64,000 nt of DNA from Zygnema cylindricum (lineage: Eukaryota > Streptophyta > Zygnematophyceae > Zygnematales > Zygnemataceae). Each line of letters begins with the position of its first letter. Positions within the stretch are counted from its first letter, which is position 1. The stretch spans positions 139,698 to 203,697 of the forward strand of contig JBBHKE010002466.1 in NCBI GenBank assembly GCA_037447655.1, read 5' to 3'. Below are positions 26,601-41,600 of this stretch, in pieces. A program made the translations under genes and the position numbers. Under the pieces are notes generated by a model. The model made no database searches. It was not told the origin of the DNA and worked only from the letters and a program-made list of their open reading frames with translations.

Positions 26601-29600
26601 TCGCTTTCTATTTCTTTCATCTGCACGTAAACGAGGCAGAAAGTCAAGCACTGACAGTCCAGATTGTCGACTTGCGAAAAAATATTCTCTTACAAACAAA
26701 AGGTACATATAGCAGAAAATGGAATCACAAAGATTATTTAGTCCATTTAGGATCTGAGTTTTTTTCGTGGCAGTAAACGCAGTTGCCTAGCTTGGAACAA
26801 AAAACTCCAGCATTTGAAGAGCAGAATAGACACAGAGAGTGAGAGAGAGAGGGGGAGGGAGGGCGGGCGGGAGGGAGGGAGTGGGAGAGAAAGAAGGGGA
26901 AAAAGAGAGAGAGAGAGAGGGAGAGGGAGAGGGAGAGGGAGAGAGAGAGGGAGAGGGAGAGGGAGAGGGGGAGAGAGGGAGAGGGGAGAGAACACATTGA
27001 AATACATGACACAGCAGATGAGACTGCAAATAATCATATACCAAGATTAGTGCTGTTTTGTTAACAAAGTATGCAATGCTGCTGTCAGTAATAATCCAGA
27101 CTCTCTTTGATTCAAGTCTCCCAATTAGGTGCATTCCGTACCTGCACGAGTTTTGCGATTTTAACTAATTCACCTTAAAAGAAATAGTGTGGACCACACT
27201 AATAATAGCTCCTGTTTCCCCCTGTTCTGTTTTAGAAAATGTTGGCGTTTACCTTGTGTGCGAGTTTCTTTATTTCAACAGATGCATTCGTCACGAACTC
27301 CTTCAAATTTTGCTGTTCCTTGTTCAGATTTGCGACTTCCTTGTCACTTTCCGCCGACCGCTTTTTGGCTTCTTTTAGCTCCTGTTCGGCTGCTTTGTGC
27401 CTTAAACGTATCGAGGCAACCTGTTTCAGAGATAGAAATTGGCAAGTATATATAAATATATTACTTTACATAATGAATATTGTTATTATACATATATATG
27501 TAGATAAATATATTAAAATATGAGTAATATATTTGTTGATAAATATAGTTGCTAATTTGTTGAGATACTTTTTGAACTGACATGTTGTGCTCTAAACTTA
27601 TCGAGGCAACCTGTTTGAGAGATAAATTGCCATATATATAGATACGTAAAACAAAAAACACAAAAACATAATAAATATATTTGCTGATTTGTTAAGATAC
27701 TTCCTGACGTGACATGTACAATAATGGACAGCTTGCTTCAATAACAATTTGGATTTCTTCAAACCAGTTTGGCTTGCTTAAGAAACATTTCAAGGATTGG
27801 AGCTGGAAGCCTATATAAGCTCCATTCTCTCGATACAAATCCTGTTCTGCGTATTCATATGTGGTTGTTGTTGCAACAAATGAAGCTGTGTCCTTTGTAA
27901 AAGAATGTTTTTATTTTACCATGTCAAAAGCAATAGCCTCTTGTGCCTCACAACGTCTGTCTCTGATGGAACTACATCTGTCCAAAGTCCACTCTTCTGG
28001 GTATCGCAAGTAAATTGTTTTCCTTTCTTTCTAGTTTTTAATGTCTGTGAATTTTAACATGTTATACAGGCCTGCAAATATTTCTAAGGTCTTATAAAGG
28101 TGAAAAACTGACTTTCTCTTGAAGCTCCTCTGCTGTCATCTCCAGTTTCGCCAATTGTACTCCCATAACTGTCATTTGTTCCAAAAGATTCTCCCTTTCC
28201 TTCAAGGAAGCTTCCTTGTCCATGGCTAACCTTTCACCGCCGTTTTCTATTACCTGCGGAAAAAATGTCAAGAAACCATTACACCCTAATTAATATGGAC
28301 CATGTTCTTTGAGAATCACACATATACTGCTGTTGATCGTGCTTATGAATGAAGTAGTATAAGGAAAACAAGCGTCTTTGAGGACTCTTTTTTCGCTTAA
28401 CGGTGCTATCTATACCATACTCCTAACTCCAATATTGGTCCGTCCATCTTAACTATGGTGACCGGTGTAAGTATTCATACAGAATTCACAGATAACGACT
28501 AATTCCCAAGGTCAGGCGCATCAGCCCGAAATAGAAAAGAATTGACCACGATGCATATATTTGCTTTCAAGCCCCAGTAAATTGATTCAATTAACTCCTT
28601 GTATTGTTGGAGTGGCTCAAGAGTTTGATCCACTGATGCAACAATCTAAAATAATATATACAACCTATACAGAAAGTGGAGTGTATACCAGAGTGTAATG
28701 GATCTAAGAACAAGGTGAAATTCCGCTTGAAGTGTAAATGGTGGTACTAAAACAACACGATGCTACCAGAGAAAAACTTTAGAAAATCTCACTTTCAATT
28801 CTTTCGTAGCCGCTGTTAAATTTTGCTTAGCATCTTTTATTTTTGCCTCTGCTCCTTTGAGTCGGCTATCCCTCTCTCTTTCATAGTCCTTGATTGCTTT
28901 CTCGAGGGACGTGACAGAGTTATTGAATTCCTGTTTACGATTCTCTGCCTGAGAGGTGCTTTCCTTAGCATTTGCAAGTTCTTCTTCCATTGCTTTCACT
29001 TCTTGGCTCAACTGCAAAAGATTTGGAAAAAAAAGAGGTCACTAGAATATCTACTTCCAATGCTTTCACTTCTTGGCTCAACAGCAAAGGGCAAGATAAA
29101 AGATTTGCAAAAAAAAAAGAGGTCGACACAATATCCACACTAGTTAAAAAACGGGTTAATATTGCTCATAGATTCACAAACTCGAAATAAACTAAGTTGG
29201 TACAAGAAAGTTTTGACTTAAATGTTTTTTCCTCGTTCGTCGAATCCCAGCAACTGCAAGAAAATTCGTCTCTACAAAAACTCTCATTTTCCTTAACATT
29301 TATAAACAACCGAGATGCCCATTTATTCTCCACACAACATTTTCCTCGACATTTTTAAAACAACCAAGATACTCATTTCACAAGGCATTTTCTTTGACAT
29401 TTTTAGAGCAAAACAAGATGCTCATTTCCAAGATGCCCACATCTTTCTCAGAAGAATAATTTGATGTGCAGGAGTGCCAGCTTAATAAACATCCAACATG
29501 ACCAAAGTGAAAAATGGTTAGTATGAACTTGGGATCATTCAGATAATGTTGCAGTATATTTTGGCAAATCTGTTTAAAAAGACCCACCTGACTATGTTCA

Positions 29601-32600
29601 CTTTGTTGGATGCGAGACTCGGCCATCTCAAGCTTATGGGTTCGAACCTCCAACTGTCTTGTCAATTGTGCGTGTTGCTTGTAAGCATCTGAAAGTCCCT
29701 CCAACTGGAATGGCAAAAGTGTTCAATTAGTTTAAATTAGTGTTCAATTAGAAAACTTTTGTTATCATCTTTTGACTTTCAGAAAAGACACCTAAACAAG
29801 ACGTTCAACTAGTACCACGTTTATTACCATCCTTCAACTTTTAGAAAAGACACTCAGTAATTTCGCTAAAGACGATCCCGCAAATACACTGTGGGAGCTC
29901 TAATAGACTGTTTTAGCTTGACAAAACCCGTATCTCTTATTTTCTGAAAAAAAAACCCCAAATAATCTCGTGTTTCAGTTTGACAAAACGCGTAAAACTT
30001 CCTGCTCCAGTTTGAAAAAACTCCACTGTTTTAGTGCAAAAACAATTTCCTCGGAAGCAATACAAAAATCGCATAATCTCCTGCTTTAACTTCTTAATGT
30101 TAGAAGACGCTTTGCAGTCCTAACAGTTTCCAAAAATGCCTAAATACGTTGGATTCACCTTTTTGTATGAACTCATATAACAGTACAAATCCTTTCATTA
30201 TGCTATATACATTTCTCCTTTGAATACAGTTCCCGATTGTTTTATAAGAAATGTATCCATGAGGCTTTCCGATGTTGACCACCCAGTTCCCCATCAACTG
30301 CATTAGCCAAACAGAAGACCTTAAGGAAAACTAATACACTTCGTACCCCAGACTAAACGGAAAAAATGAAAATCTCAGCAAAAGGGTGTGAAAGTTCTGG
30401 AACCAACCGTTTGAATGGTCTTTTGAAGGATAGCTTCATCAGAAGCCAAAGCAGCTTCCGTTTCAGCGAGCTCATGAAGTCTTGTTAGGAGAGACCCTCC
30501 TCCTCTGGAATCCAAAAACACACACAAAAAAAAAGCAATTTTAGTATTCTAAAATCTCTGAACAAGCTACACAATCATTAGTGTGTTCTGCTATTAGTAT
30601 GGGATTTGCTTTTCATTGCTGGAGTCGAAATCACAAGATTAAGGGCGAGAACTATCCAACTTTTAGCATCGTAAAGACTCTCAACAAGCTACTATACCCA
30701 TATTCACATTATTAGTGTGGGCGTTGTTAAGAGAGAGACCATCCTCTGGAAAATCCAAATTAAAAAAAATAAAAATAAAATAAGTTGATAAATAATTCGG
30801 ATAACACTATGTTGGTTTACATTAAATCTTATGCGATGATGATGATGACGACGACCCAAAGATACAAAATAGTTAAGAATGATTAGTTCATAATGAAAGC
30901 AGCAAATTATTGTCGGGTTATTCGTATCGTTACCAGAGTGAATCAAGATTAGTACTCAGCTTCCTTCATGACAAAAAACCACAGAATAAGTCTTTCCTTA
31001 ATTTCGTATGAATAATTTCCATATTTCAACCGTCACCTGACCTAGATTGCAATCGGGACCTTTGCAGGTTATATTGTCACAAATTTTCCTCATATTATGC
31101 ACATTCTTCTGCAACTTCTGCAATTTTATTTATTTTTGCTCACCTTCGAGACCCTCCTGTCAAAAGACCATTCGGAGAAAACAGATCTCCTTCCAAAGTT
31201 ACACATGGTGTCATGATTTCTGGATGAAAGGCAAGCTGTAAAAGAAAAGATGGTGAAGCTTTAATAAATATATGTGTCAATCGGATAAGAGTTGACAACC
31301 TTTTCTTGAAGGATGTCAGATAGCAAAGCTCTTTAACAATAGTTGTTTACTGACAACCTATTCTTGTAGCAAAATGCTTAGATAGAGCAGATTGACAATT
31401 TAATGAGCTACACCCGGAATCTCTCTCCCTCTCTCTCTCCCTCTCCCTCTCCCTCTCCCTCTCCCTCTCCCTCTCCCNNNNNNNNNNATCTTATACTCTA
31501 AACCTGTGTAAGTGGGTGAAACTGAAAGGGAATCTTTATGTCGGTGGGACCGTCTGTTTTTGAGACTGGCTGATGTGGGGACACATCGGATCTGAGGGAA
31601 CTCAGGCGTCGTTTTTCTTAGTGACTTTTACCAGTTCATTTAACTATCAATACCGACCGGTTTCAAACGGTAAATATGTCCCACGAGAGACCCTCTCCGT
31701 CGACGGATGGGTTTTAAAAGATTCAGGATAAGGGAGAGATTTTTCAAAGTGGGTGAATGTGTCCAAATCTCATATTCTAACTTTGCATTCTGTGGTGGAA
31801 CTGAGCACACAGAAAGTGTTATTTCACAGGGGTGAATCTATATTGGGGTTCTGACTGTCAAGGGGTCAGTAACTTGGGTTTATATTAACTTGGAGTCGGC
31901 ACTATCTAGATTAGCTTCTTTTGGATCTGCATACTCTGAGGGCCAATGGAGGTCTCAGAGTTTCAGTTGCACTCATGAACGAATGTTGGTGATGAGGGAA
32001 GAGAACTGAATGATTCCATTTTGGGCCTCGATCGATAAAAGCGAACAAGTAAACAATATCGTGTGTCGAAATGGTAATGAGTCGTTGTCAGCGGTAGATA
32101 CCGCATGGGCCAAAATTGAAGTATTGCTCACCACGAACCTCGATTTGGTAACGGATGTTACCATAGCCTAATTCCCCAAGTAAGAGGTTAACGTTATCGT
32201 GGAAGGGTGTTAACGTAGACCCTCAAAGCGATTGGTAAATAATTTTTTATACTTCTGAGGAGTCCTTCCAAAAAGCCAAATACACCATGGTCGACGAGTT
32301 AGTGTAAAATTGTAACGAGGCAACTGTCAAAATATGAAAGTGAGGAAACGGAAAGATATTTTCGAGGTAAACTGTGTGTCGAGTGCAACGGTTGCTGCCT
32401 AAAACGACGAGTTAAAATAGCAAAGGCCTTTAGGATTCTAGACGCGAGGGAAAGGTTATCTAACAAATCATCCTTGACAAACTAATGAGAAAAATAGAGG
32501 CTCTATTGAGGGAACTCGATACCTTTACACCCTTTTAATGAGTACAAACACATAGTCTTATATGGAGAGGGGAATCTGGTGGCAAGATGTTAGGGCTCCA

Positions 32601-35600
32601 CGCGACACATTTAAAGGCTTTGGCAAATGACCTATAATACAAAGTCGCTAAAAAAATTGGTGAAGTGCATGATAAACTTGGTTTGGCGGCTAAAAACCTA
32701 CGTGTTATCAACAACAAAGGGAATCGATACATGCAAAAAGAGTTAGTTGGTGATCTTAAAGCTCCCATACAGGTTTGAGATAGTTAAGATCTCTCAAAAG
32801 GTCACCTTGACGATTACTAGTAATTGAGTCCTAAAATTGCCATGTTTTCCATAGGGCCTCCAAGTGAGTAAAGGACGGGGGTGGAGGTGGAGTAAAAAGG
32901 GATAACAAAAGTTGTTTGATGGCAAGAGGGGCACGTTGAAGTTTAAGAAAGATGGCATTGCGATCAACAATGTTGAAAACACTGGCATTATTAGCTTGGA
33001 TAGCCGCCCAATTTGGGTGTAAGTAAAGAGTCGCTTTTAAACCGTGAAAAACAACTTCACAACTTCCTCGTTTTGCGACACAAAATTTATGTGGGAAAAA
33101 AAATCGTTGAAATACCCTTGTAGTTGTAAACATATTGATTGAGCCACAAAATGACAAAAGACTCCTCCCAGCTCGATAAGAGGACCACTTGCAACATGCT
33201 TTGGGACAACAAGATGATTACTGCTGGAAAGAGCGGTTCTACACCGAGTGGCACATTTCCTCAAACTACTTGAGAAACCATCCTAAAAATGAAATAAAAA
33301 CCTTTCATTATACTTTATGGGAAAATGCTCATAGGCCATTGGAGGGGGTCCCCCTACCGAGAGATGAGCAGACTAGAGCAAAGCTTGAGCAAAAATATCA
33401 TGATCAAGATCAAAGGAGTCACGAGAGTCAAATGATTCAAGAAAGGGCAAAACGTCATCAGTTGTCGCTAGGTAAAGTGCTAAAAAGGCCACGAGTGTTG
33501 ACTTTGTGGTTAGTGATGGTGTTAAGGGTTGAAGCGCTCAAGCAACATAATAGAGTTCACCATATTGCTCGAGGTGTACAACAAGCTGCGTACGAGCGCT
33601 ATAGACAAAAAGTGGAGCCTCATTTCAAAGGGTAAGGACTCTATCCGTATGCTCTTATTGAAGAGATTCCTATGCGCACGTTAAAAACGTTTTTTCTTGA
33701 ACGTGTTTCTTGTGCCACGCCATTGCCCTCACGTGAAGGTAAACACCAAAACCTAAAGCGGAAAAGAAAAGGAAATGGTGTCAGGCTGCTTGATTGTTGA
33801 CATCGACAAGTGGAAGTCCGCGCGGGGACTGAAGACCCATATGGACAACGTCTCGGAGATGACGAGGAATAGGAGAGTACACTAAAGGTCGAGTATTGTT
33901 GAGGTTGTAGAACCCCAACACATTCAAGTTTCAAATATAATCCCAAACGTTATGAGAAAGATGTCATTATTTGGGGAAATTATTAAGAGGGGGACCTTAT
34001 TGAGATGTGAACCGAAATAGCCTTAGGACATGCTTTCACTTGCATCGCCAAACTAACGCCAATAGCGTAAGGCTTTGTGCTACCCGAATAAGGAACCCGA
34101 GATGCAAGTGCATCAAAAGAATGGTTGACAATCGGATGAGGATGGTTGATCGAACATTGTGAAGTAAAGGAGGAACTCAAGGGAGAGATAAGCCTAGCGA
34201 GGGGATGGGAGTCTTGTGGGGCGGAGGGGTCGGTATAGGTGGGGCGAAATGGTAGGATAGGAAGGACCACACGTAAGTGTATAGACGAGGCTAGCAATTA
34301 ATATTTGTGCATGGTGTAGCAATGATAGTGTAGCACACTGTGTATCGCTATTATTGTAAAACCATATCTTATTTGTGCACACTGGTCGGATTGTTAATCC
34401 GATGGTTGCAATTGAAAAGAATGATTCTCACCTTGAATTCGCTGCTGTTAGTAAAAAATTGGACGTGTGTGCACATAAAAAAAGTGTTTTAAGCGGCAAA
34501 AAAAAACATCAACATGAACAACAATGCACAGTGTATTCTTAAAATAACCTCGTTTTCAAAAGGGATAACTTTAACAACCAATGTTGGAACAAATCACTTG
34601 TTGTTATGGAACAGTATCTCGCGATACCGTAACTAGTCGTATTGCATTATATTTTTCATCCGACATCCTACTTCACATTTGTGTTGATGCTTACAATTTT
34701 GCGAAGAAGTATATAGCTCATTAAGAAAACCTCAAACCTATCTAAAAGCGCATGTTAACAAAGAGTCTACCACCCATGCACTCTTATAATTTAAGCTTTG
34801 AGTTCGCTCATGCTGCATACATCGATGCTAAAATTGTTTGTATATAAATGGATAGAGTAATAATTGTAGACGATTCTTTATTAATGCCATATACCTCTTC
34901 TGGCCAACCCAACCCTAATGCAAACTTTGGGTTAAGTGCGTCACTACTCTCATGGTTGACTCTCCAAACAACAATCTTTAACTTTTATTGGAGAAACGAC
35001 AATAGCGTCTTGTGTGACTTTGTGTCCATGTTTTTGTATCAAACATTATTGGTTAACTCTAGCAAATACATTCACATGCCATAGTTGTCTTTTCCACATA
35101 AAGCTTTTAATATGATGCATTTACATTGTCCTTTGTATAATGACTTTCTTGTTGGATGCAAACTGCAGATGAAGGAATTGATGTACCCATCACTACCACA
35201 CTGCTAATCGGTATTAGCGATAAAGTTTTTTCGCAAGTTGGAGCATCTTTTCTTCGTGCACACTTGTCGGAATGTCAATCAGAGACCGCCAATAGGAAGG
35301 TGAGCATCCTAACAACAACAATTAGATTGACAATCGGGTAAATGTGAATGAAGAAAAGATGTTTTATGTGGTTAAACAAGCTTTAACACTAATAACGATT
35401 AGCAGTGTAGCTTGAAGGGCTCTACCGTAATAGAGCAAAATTAGCATAAAAAATACGAGTCTAGTGTAGATGATGCATAGTGGTAGTCCCGTCCTTTTTA
35501 GTTTTATTTATACTTTTCCATGATTTTCAGCCCAAAATAAATAGTGAACGATCATATTAGTCTTATTAGCATCGATAGCGATGGCGTATTTTATGGAAAG

Positions 35601-38600
35601 AGTGGTGTGAACCAGTGCCTAACCTTCCTGGAATAGCTAATAAAAAGCGACAACATTATCTTTCATGGTTGGTTTACTGTGTGACAGACATGGAACACCA
35701 GTTTTAGTCTCCCTAAAGTTCGATATACTCTCTCTCTCTCCCTCCCTCCCTTTAATAACACTAATTCAGCACCAGAATTTCTGGCCTCTGACCATGAAAT
35801 ACTATCAATGATACAAAGTTTTACATTCATGATATTAATTTGGTAAACGCTTAGTAATCGCCCCTAGAAGCTCAAACTTAAAGTAGAATAACTTAAACCG
35901 ATGCTATTAATTTCTTTACGCTAGCAGGCCCAGATTGAACCCATGGCACCCACAAACTGAACTTAATGCACATTAATTGCTTCGTCTAATCTTTTGACAA
36001 TAACCGACGAATCCGTAACAACAAAATCACAAAAGACTATTATGAAATTATAAAGACTGCTCTACTGGATACTGGAGACATCTAGCACAAGCGTTCTTTC
36101 ATAACACATTGTCCCCATATTTCAAGGCAACAGGTTTAATTCTTGAAGTGGCAAAAACATACCAAAAAAGGCCTCCTAAAAAACTCTTTTTAGATACCTG
36201 TGTCGTGTGGACTGCCAGAGTCTCATTTAAGCAAAGTACAAAATGCATGTCCATATCACTACCAGCCATGAACTACAATATCAATTAACGAATTAATTTT
36301 TATTTTCGTTATTTTTTCCATTAGAAAATGCAATAAATCAAACATGGCATCTTCGATAAAAGACATATTTGAACAGATGTTCAACTTTCCAAGAAAAAAC
36401 TTGTCAAAAACAAATGTTGCGATTTTCAGGAAAAACGTACTTTTTGGGCAGTTGCGCTATCCTTGCAGACAAAGTGGCTACCAAAGATGAAGGCCATCGC
36501 AGGCTGTTTCCAAAACAGACCAATAAACAGAGTGCAAACAAACTGTCAGTTTTTTCTCTGACACTTTTCAAACTAATTTTTGGCAAAATTGTTGAAACAA
36601 ACGCATGCCACCTTGTTTCCATCCTCTGCTCAGTGTCTTTGAATGCATGTCCAAACATCATGCATTCGAATATTTTTTATATTTCAAATATTACTTATTC
36701 TGAGCTGCAAACGATACAAAACAAACATTCAAGATGACTAGCCATTTTTCAAATCTCAAAATTGTTGTGATTTTTGTAGTGTCACACTGTTCTGGTTGAA
36801 AAACTGCCAAACTGAACAGAAGCATGTTACCATCTTCGCATCACATTGGACAGCTACTTTCTTCACAAAAAAAAATATTTTTTCATTCTTCTTTTTTCAT
36901 TTTGAGGACATAGTCAGTAACAAATTATTTTTTCTGGGTAAGAAGGAAGAAGATATTGAGAGAGAGAGGGGGAGGGAGAGAGAGAGAGGGGGGGGGGGGG
37001 GGGGAGAAAAGAGGGGGTAGAGAGTGAGTGAGAGAGAGAGGGAAGGGAGAGGGAGAGAGGGAGAGGAGAGAGGGGGGGAGAGAGAGAAAAGAGAGGGAGG
37101 AGAGGGAGGGAGAGAGAGGGGGGAGAGGGAGAGAGGGAGAGAGGGAGGAAGAGAGAGGAAGAGGGAGAGAGAGGAGAGCGAGAGAGTGAGGAGGAGAGAG
37201 GGGAGCTTGTTGAAGGATCTGATGGAGACTAAGAACTGTTTTAAGTTTGCAACTCCACAACTAAGTTATTCACAAGGCCGGTAAACATTGATATTTAAAA
37301 AATAGCGCGGCAGGGAGACGTTTCATTCATAAAGTTTGATTTGAAGTGACAGCATCATAGTAAGAGAGACAGGCCTGACAAGCCTGATATCTAAGTAGGA
37401 CATACACTCTCAAAAGAAAACTTGTCGAAAATGATTTTAGAAAATTATTTTGCAGAACATTTTACCTGAAGCGATGTGTCATAGTCAACAAGTGACATTG
37501 CTGTCCGAACATTTCCTGCTCCAACCTGAAAGTCTCCCGACCCATTGACCAAAAAAACCATCATTATCAATGATTTGCATACGGATTTTAAACCAATCAA
37601 TATTTACTTAGACACAAGAATCCCATTAAAAAAACTGATAATTAAGAAATTGAGCAATAAAGCCGACCCACCAGTTGAGCAGCTCGTGCTTGTTTGTTCT
37701 CTGAGATAGTCCGGTTGTCAATTTTGTTCAAAGGAATGATCGTCACACGTCTCCGCAACCCACCCTTTTCCAAAATCAATTTTCCCGTTTGCTCTGTGTC
37801 TACGACCACGTTGAACATCTTTCCCCCAGCGACCACCTGCAATCACCATGCATAGTTATTAGCGTCAATGGCACTGTATCATTGCCCCTAAATTTTATCC
37901 CTTGAACCTCAAATAGTACCAATGATCTTAATTGTTTTTTCCCCAAAGGTAATTCTTTAAACGGTTCAAAAACAGCCACATCACTCAGAACTAAAATAGA
38001 ACTAATAACACTAATTCAAACCCCACACTAATAATTTCTTTACTCGAATGATTATTCACGTGTAGCCTGCAAATGCGGCATAAACACCTTCAAATAGTCT
38101 TCAATTGAGTCCCAAAAAGCAAAATTTGGTTTGTTAGGCTAATGAAATAACAGGATGACATAAGAAAATAATTAAATAGTCAAATAAGATAATCAACATG
38201 ATCCAAACGGCAACGGTTGTCCTGTGAGCACATCTCCTTTTATTCTATGCGAATAATCCCGAGGTTAACAAATGTTGCAACTCCATAATTATGACAAAAC
38301 AAAGGCAATTATTTGTCAGAAGAACTCAAACATAATTCCAAGGCCAATCAGGATAATAACCAATCAGGATAATATTGTAAATCTAAATTGGATTGTGCGA
38401 CAACAAATTATGACATAAATCAAGTGTTATTGTTTCGATAATTGCTATCATGAATCAGGATAGCTCAAAGACAATCTTTTGTCCTTTGTTATAAAAGAGC
38501 CTTTCCAAGTTTTGACGGGCATCAGAGTAGTGTGTGTGAATGTGTTTGCCTTTTTTTCTATATAATTTTTTTTTTTGTGGGTGCTCACTAAACCATTAGT

Positions 38601-41600
38601 AGAAAACAGTTAGTAGACTATTTTTGCAAAACAGACGTAGCAGATGGTAATAAAAAAAAAAGTCATCTGTTTCAGAGGCAAAGCTTTTACCTCCAATGCT
38701 GTTGCTACTTGGACGTCCTTCACTTTGATCAGTTTGGCCACCACCCCCTTAACTTTGGTTCGATTGAAACCTTTAACAGGATCATTGTATGAAAAACCCA
38801 CATTCAAATTCGCCTCCATCTCACCAACTTTGGACCGCAGCACTCTCACGGACTCAGATTTGACCTTTTTCACCTGGAAACAAAAACCAAAATTGCCAAT
38901 TTATAAGAATTAAACAGAAGTTGCTATTTCAGTATGCTACACTGCCCATCGCTATTAATGACTCAAATTAATTCGCCCATGACTCAAATTCGAGTGAGTG
39001 TTTTTTTGACCCAAAATCATCTAGTAACAACACTATTTCGGTCAGCGGCCCACATAGCCATGATGCCATACATAAATTAGTGTGAGTAATTCTAAGAAAG
39101 TGTTACCAGTGATAGTTCATTTACTCTAATAGCAATGGGCGGCGGTACTTTCTGATTTACAACTATGGAGTCATTTCGAAATGACAATCTTCCATTGTTG
39201 CATTTTATTGATTGATCACTAAGAGAATGATGTAGAAAAAGTACGGGAGCCTGTATGAATGACAATGGTCCACTGACACGAGACTCATCTCACACAAAAT
39301 GACATCTCTGGTGAACTGGCAAAAATAGTTCGACAGTTCTGTGGCATACCTCCTCCAGGGAGACAAAATTCTTATCATCGAAAGACAGTTTTTGAAGTCC
39401 ATCCTGACAAACGGCAACCTCATTTCGATGTGTCTCAAGTTCCTTTTGTAGAGCTTTTCCCTCCTTTTCTTTTGTCACCAAAGTTTTTTTCTTTTCCGCA
39501 AGCTCCTTGTTTAGATGTTGAATTTTTAGCTTTGCCTGCTTTGATTCTGTTTCTGCCTCCATGGCTGCTGCTTTAGCTTCGCTTAACTTCTCCGCCAAAC
39601 TTTTATCCTCTCCAGAAGTTCCAGTTTTGCCCATTTGGACGCCCTGGAAAAACTCAAGACAGAATTGGAAGATTGCAAATTAAACAATATATATTATTAC
39701 ATATATTAAATTTTAATTTCCACTCGTATAGACTTCATGCATGAAAATTGGGCGAACAGGTAGAAGTACTTGTAAACGTGAATGAGTGAGTATCACGCCA
39801 GTACTGCTTCTCTTATCTAAGTTCTACTAGAACATGGGAATTTTCAACACAAGCAGTTTCTATCAGTTTAAAATGAAGATTGCTTCAAAACAAGAATCAA
39901 GAATCAGAACGAAAATGAATAAGCCTTGTTTGCAGCACTTAATTGCTAAACTAAAATCAGTAAATCTGGTCACATGAACCTGTTTCATTTAATTGACACT
40001 CGTGTTACCTCTCCTTACCTGATATTCTTGCTCTGCCTCTAATAGTGCCTTGTTAGCCTCTTGGACTTTCTCCTGAGCCGATGAAATGTCTTTACCAAGT
40101 TTTGCAATGGCGATCTCCTTCTCCTCTAGGCCAGAGTCTAGATCTTGAATGTTTTTCTTTATCTGCAAGTTAACCCACCAGGTGGAAGCATCCAACCAAA
40201 ATTTTGTAAAAGACCTGCCAAAATTTGCAAAAACCTACTAAATTTTGTCAAATACCCGCAAAAAACTTGCCAAAAACCTGCAAAAACGTTGTCAAAAACC
40301 TACCACGCTTTGTCAAAAACCTACCAAACTTTCTTTTCGCATACTAAAGATATGGCGTATACCATCTTTTCAATCCAACACACAAGAATCCCTGACAAAT
40401 TAATGAATTCAATTGTGCAAAGAACCAACATTTGATATACACGCACAGAGTTGTCTCTTTGTATCTAAGGTCTTAATAAACTCCAAGCAGGATAGAGGTG
40501 AGTCAACTAAGATGAGTTGCCTCAAATCAGTCAGAAACCCTGACAATTCGGATCTTGAATCGTCTCACATTATGCCGCGCCTCATAATTGTATAAGTGAA
40601 CTTTTTTCCTTTCTCCTGAAAGCCTCAAGTCCATTTGACATAAAGCAAAGGGGCAACATTGTTGTCTCACTTACGATCATACTTAAAACTGTTGCTTTCA
40701 TGTATTTACCACAAAAGAATAAATTCAATATGCTGAGAAAAACGCGTAGCGAAATTATGAACAGCTTGTGCAGTTCATAGAAACAGCCCCCTAAAAAGCA
40801 ATTTCTATAACCTGATAATTTGACATTATAATGAGTTTATCTAGAAAGTTTGTCTCAGGCGTTGCTTTCTTATTCTGAAAATGGAGTTTCTCAACTAAAA
40901 TTCATGTAAGTACATACATCGCTTACCTTGTTCACTAGTAACTTATAATATTTGTCCAGTTTTCAATTATTCAATTTTTTCAATTGTTTAATTATGCAAT
41001 TAAACAACTATTCAATTATTCAATTATTCAATTATTCAACTATTCAATTATTCAACTATTCAACTATTTAACTATTCAACTATTCAACTATTCTATTATT
41101 CAATTAGTCAATTATTCAAGTAGTCAATTACTCAATTATTGAACAATTTTAACTATTTATCCTGTCACCTTCAACTGCTTACACGAAGTCATGTTTGTCA
41201 CAACATGGAAAAGACCTTCTAAAGTCAAAGAGGCAATTTACCAAAGTTTCAGGCTCTGTCTCCAAAAACTTCTTCTTGTTTGTCCAAACAGGAAAACAAG
41301 AGGTCAAAGAGATTCCTATTTGACTTTGAGTTTTAAAGTCAAAGAGGCAATTCCCCACGGTTTAGGCTCACCTGTTCTACTGCTCCTTTCTACATAGCCA
41401 AGGATTTCTTCTTGTTTGTCGAAACAGGCAAACAATAAGTCAAAGAAAGTCCTCTTTGACTATAAGTTTTAAAGTCAAATAGGCAATTATCCTAGGACAC
41501 TTACAACTCCCTAAAAGAAACCCAAAGTTTTAGGTTCACCTGTTCTATTCCTCCTTTCTCGGTCTCCAAATATTCCTTTTTGTTTGTCCAAACAGACGTC

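Noticed and set aside
27900-28010. Possible extra SMC2 exon
   Set aside because: Exons 13 and 14 already join in phase and match the family length; the stretch has no suitable pair of splice sites.
33189-33635. 149-codon frame as a functional gene
   Set aside because: It has no ATG at its opening, lies inside an SMC2 intron on the opposite strand, and is flanked by decayed frames of the same block; kept only as part of the insert.
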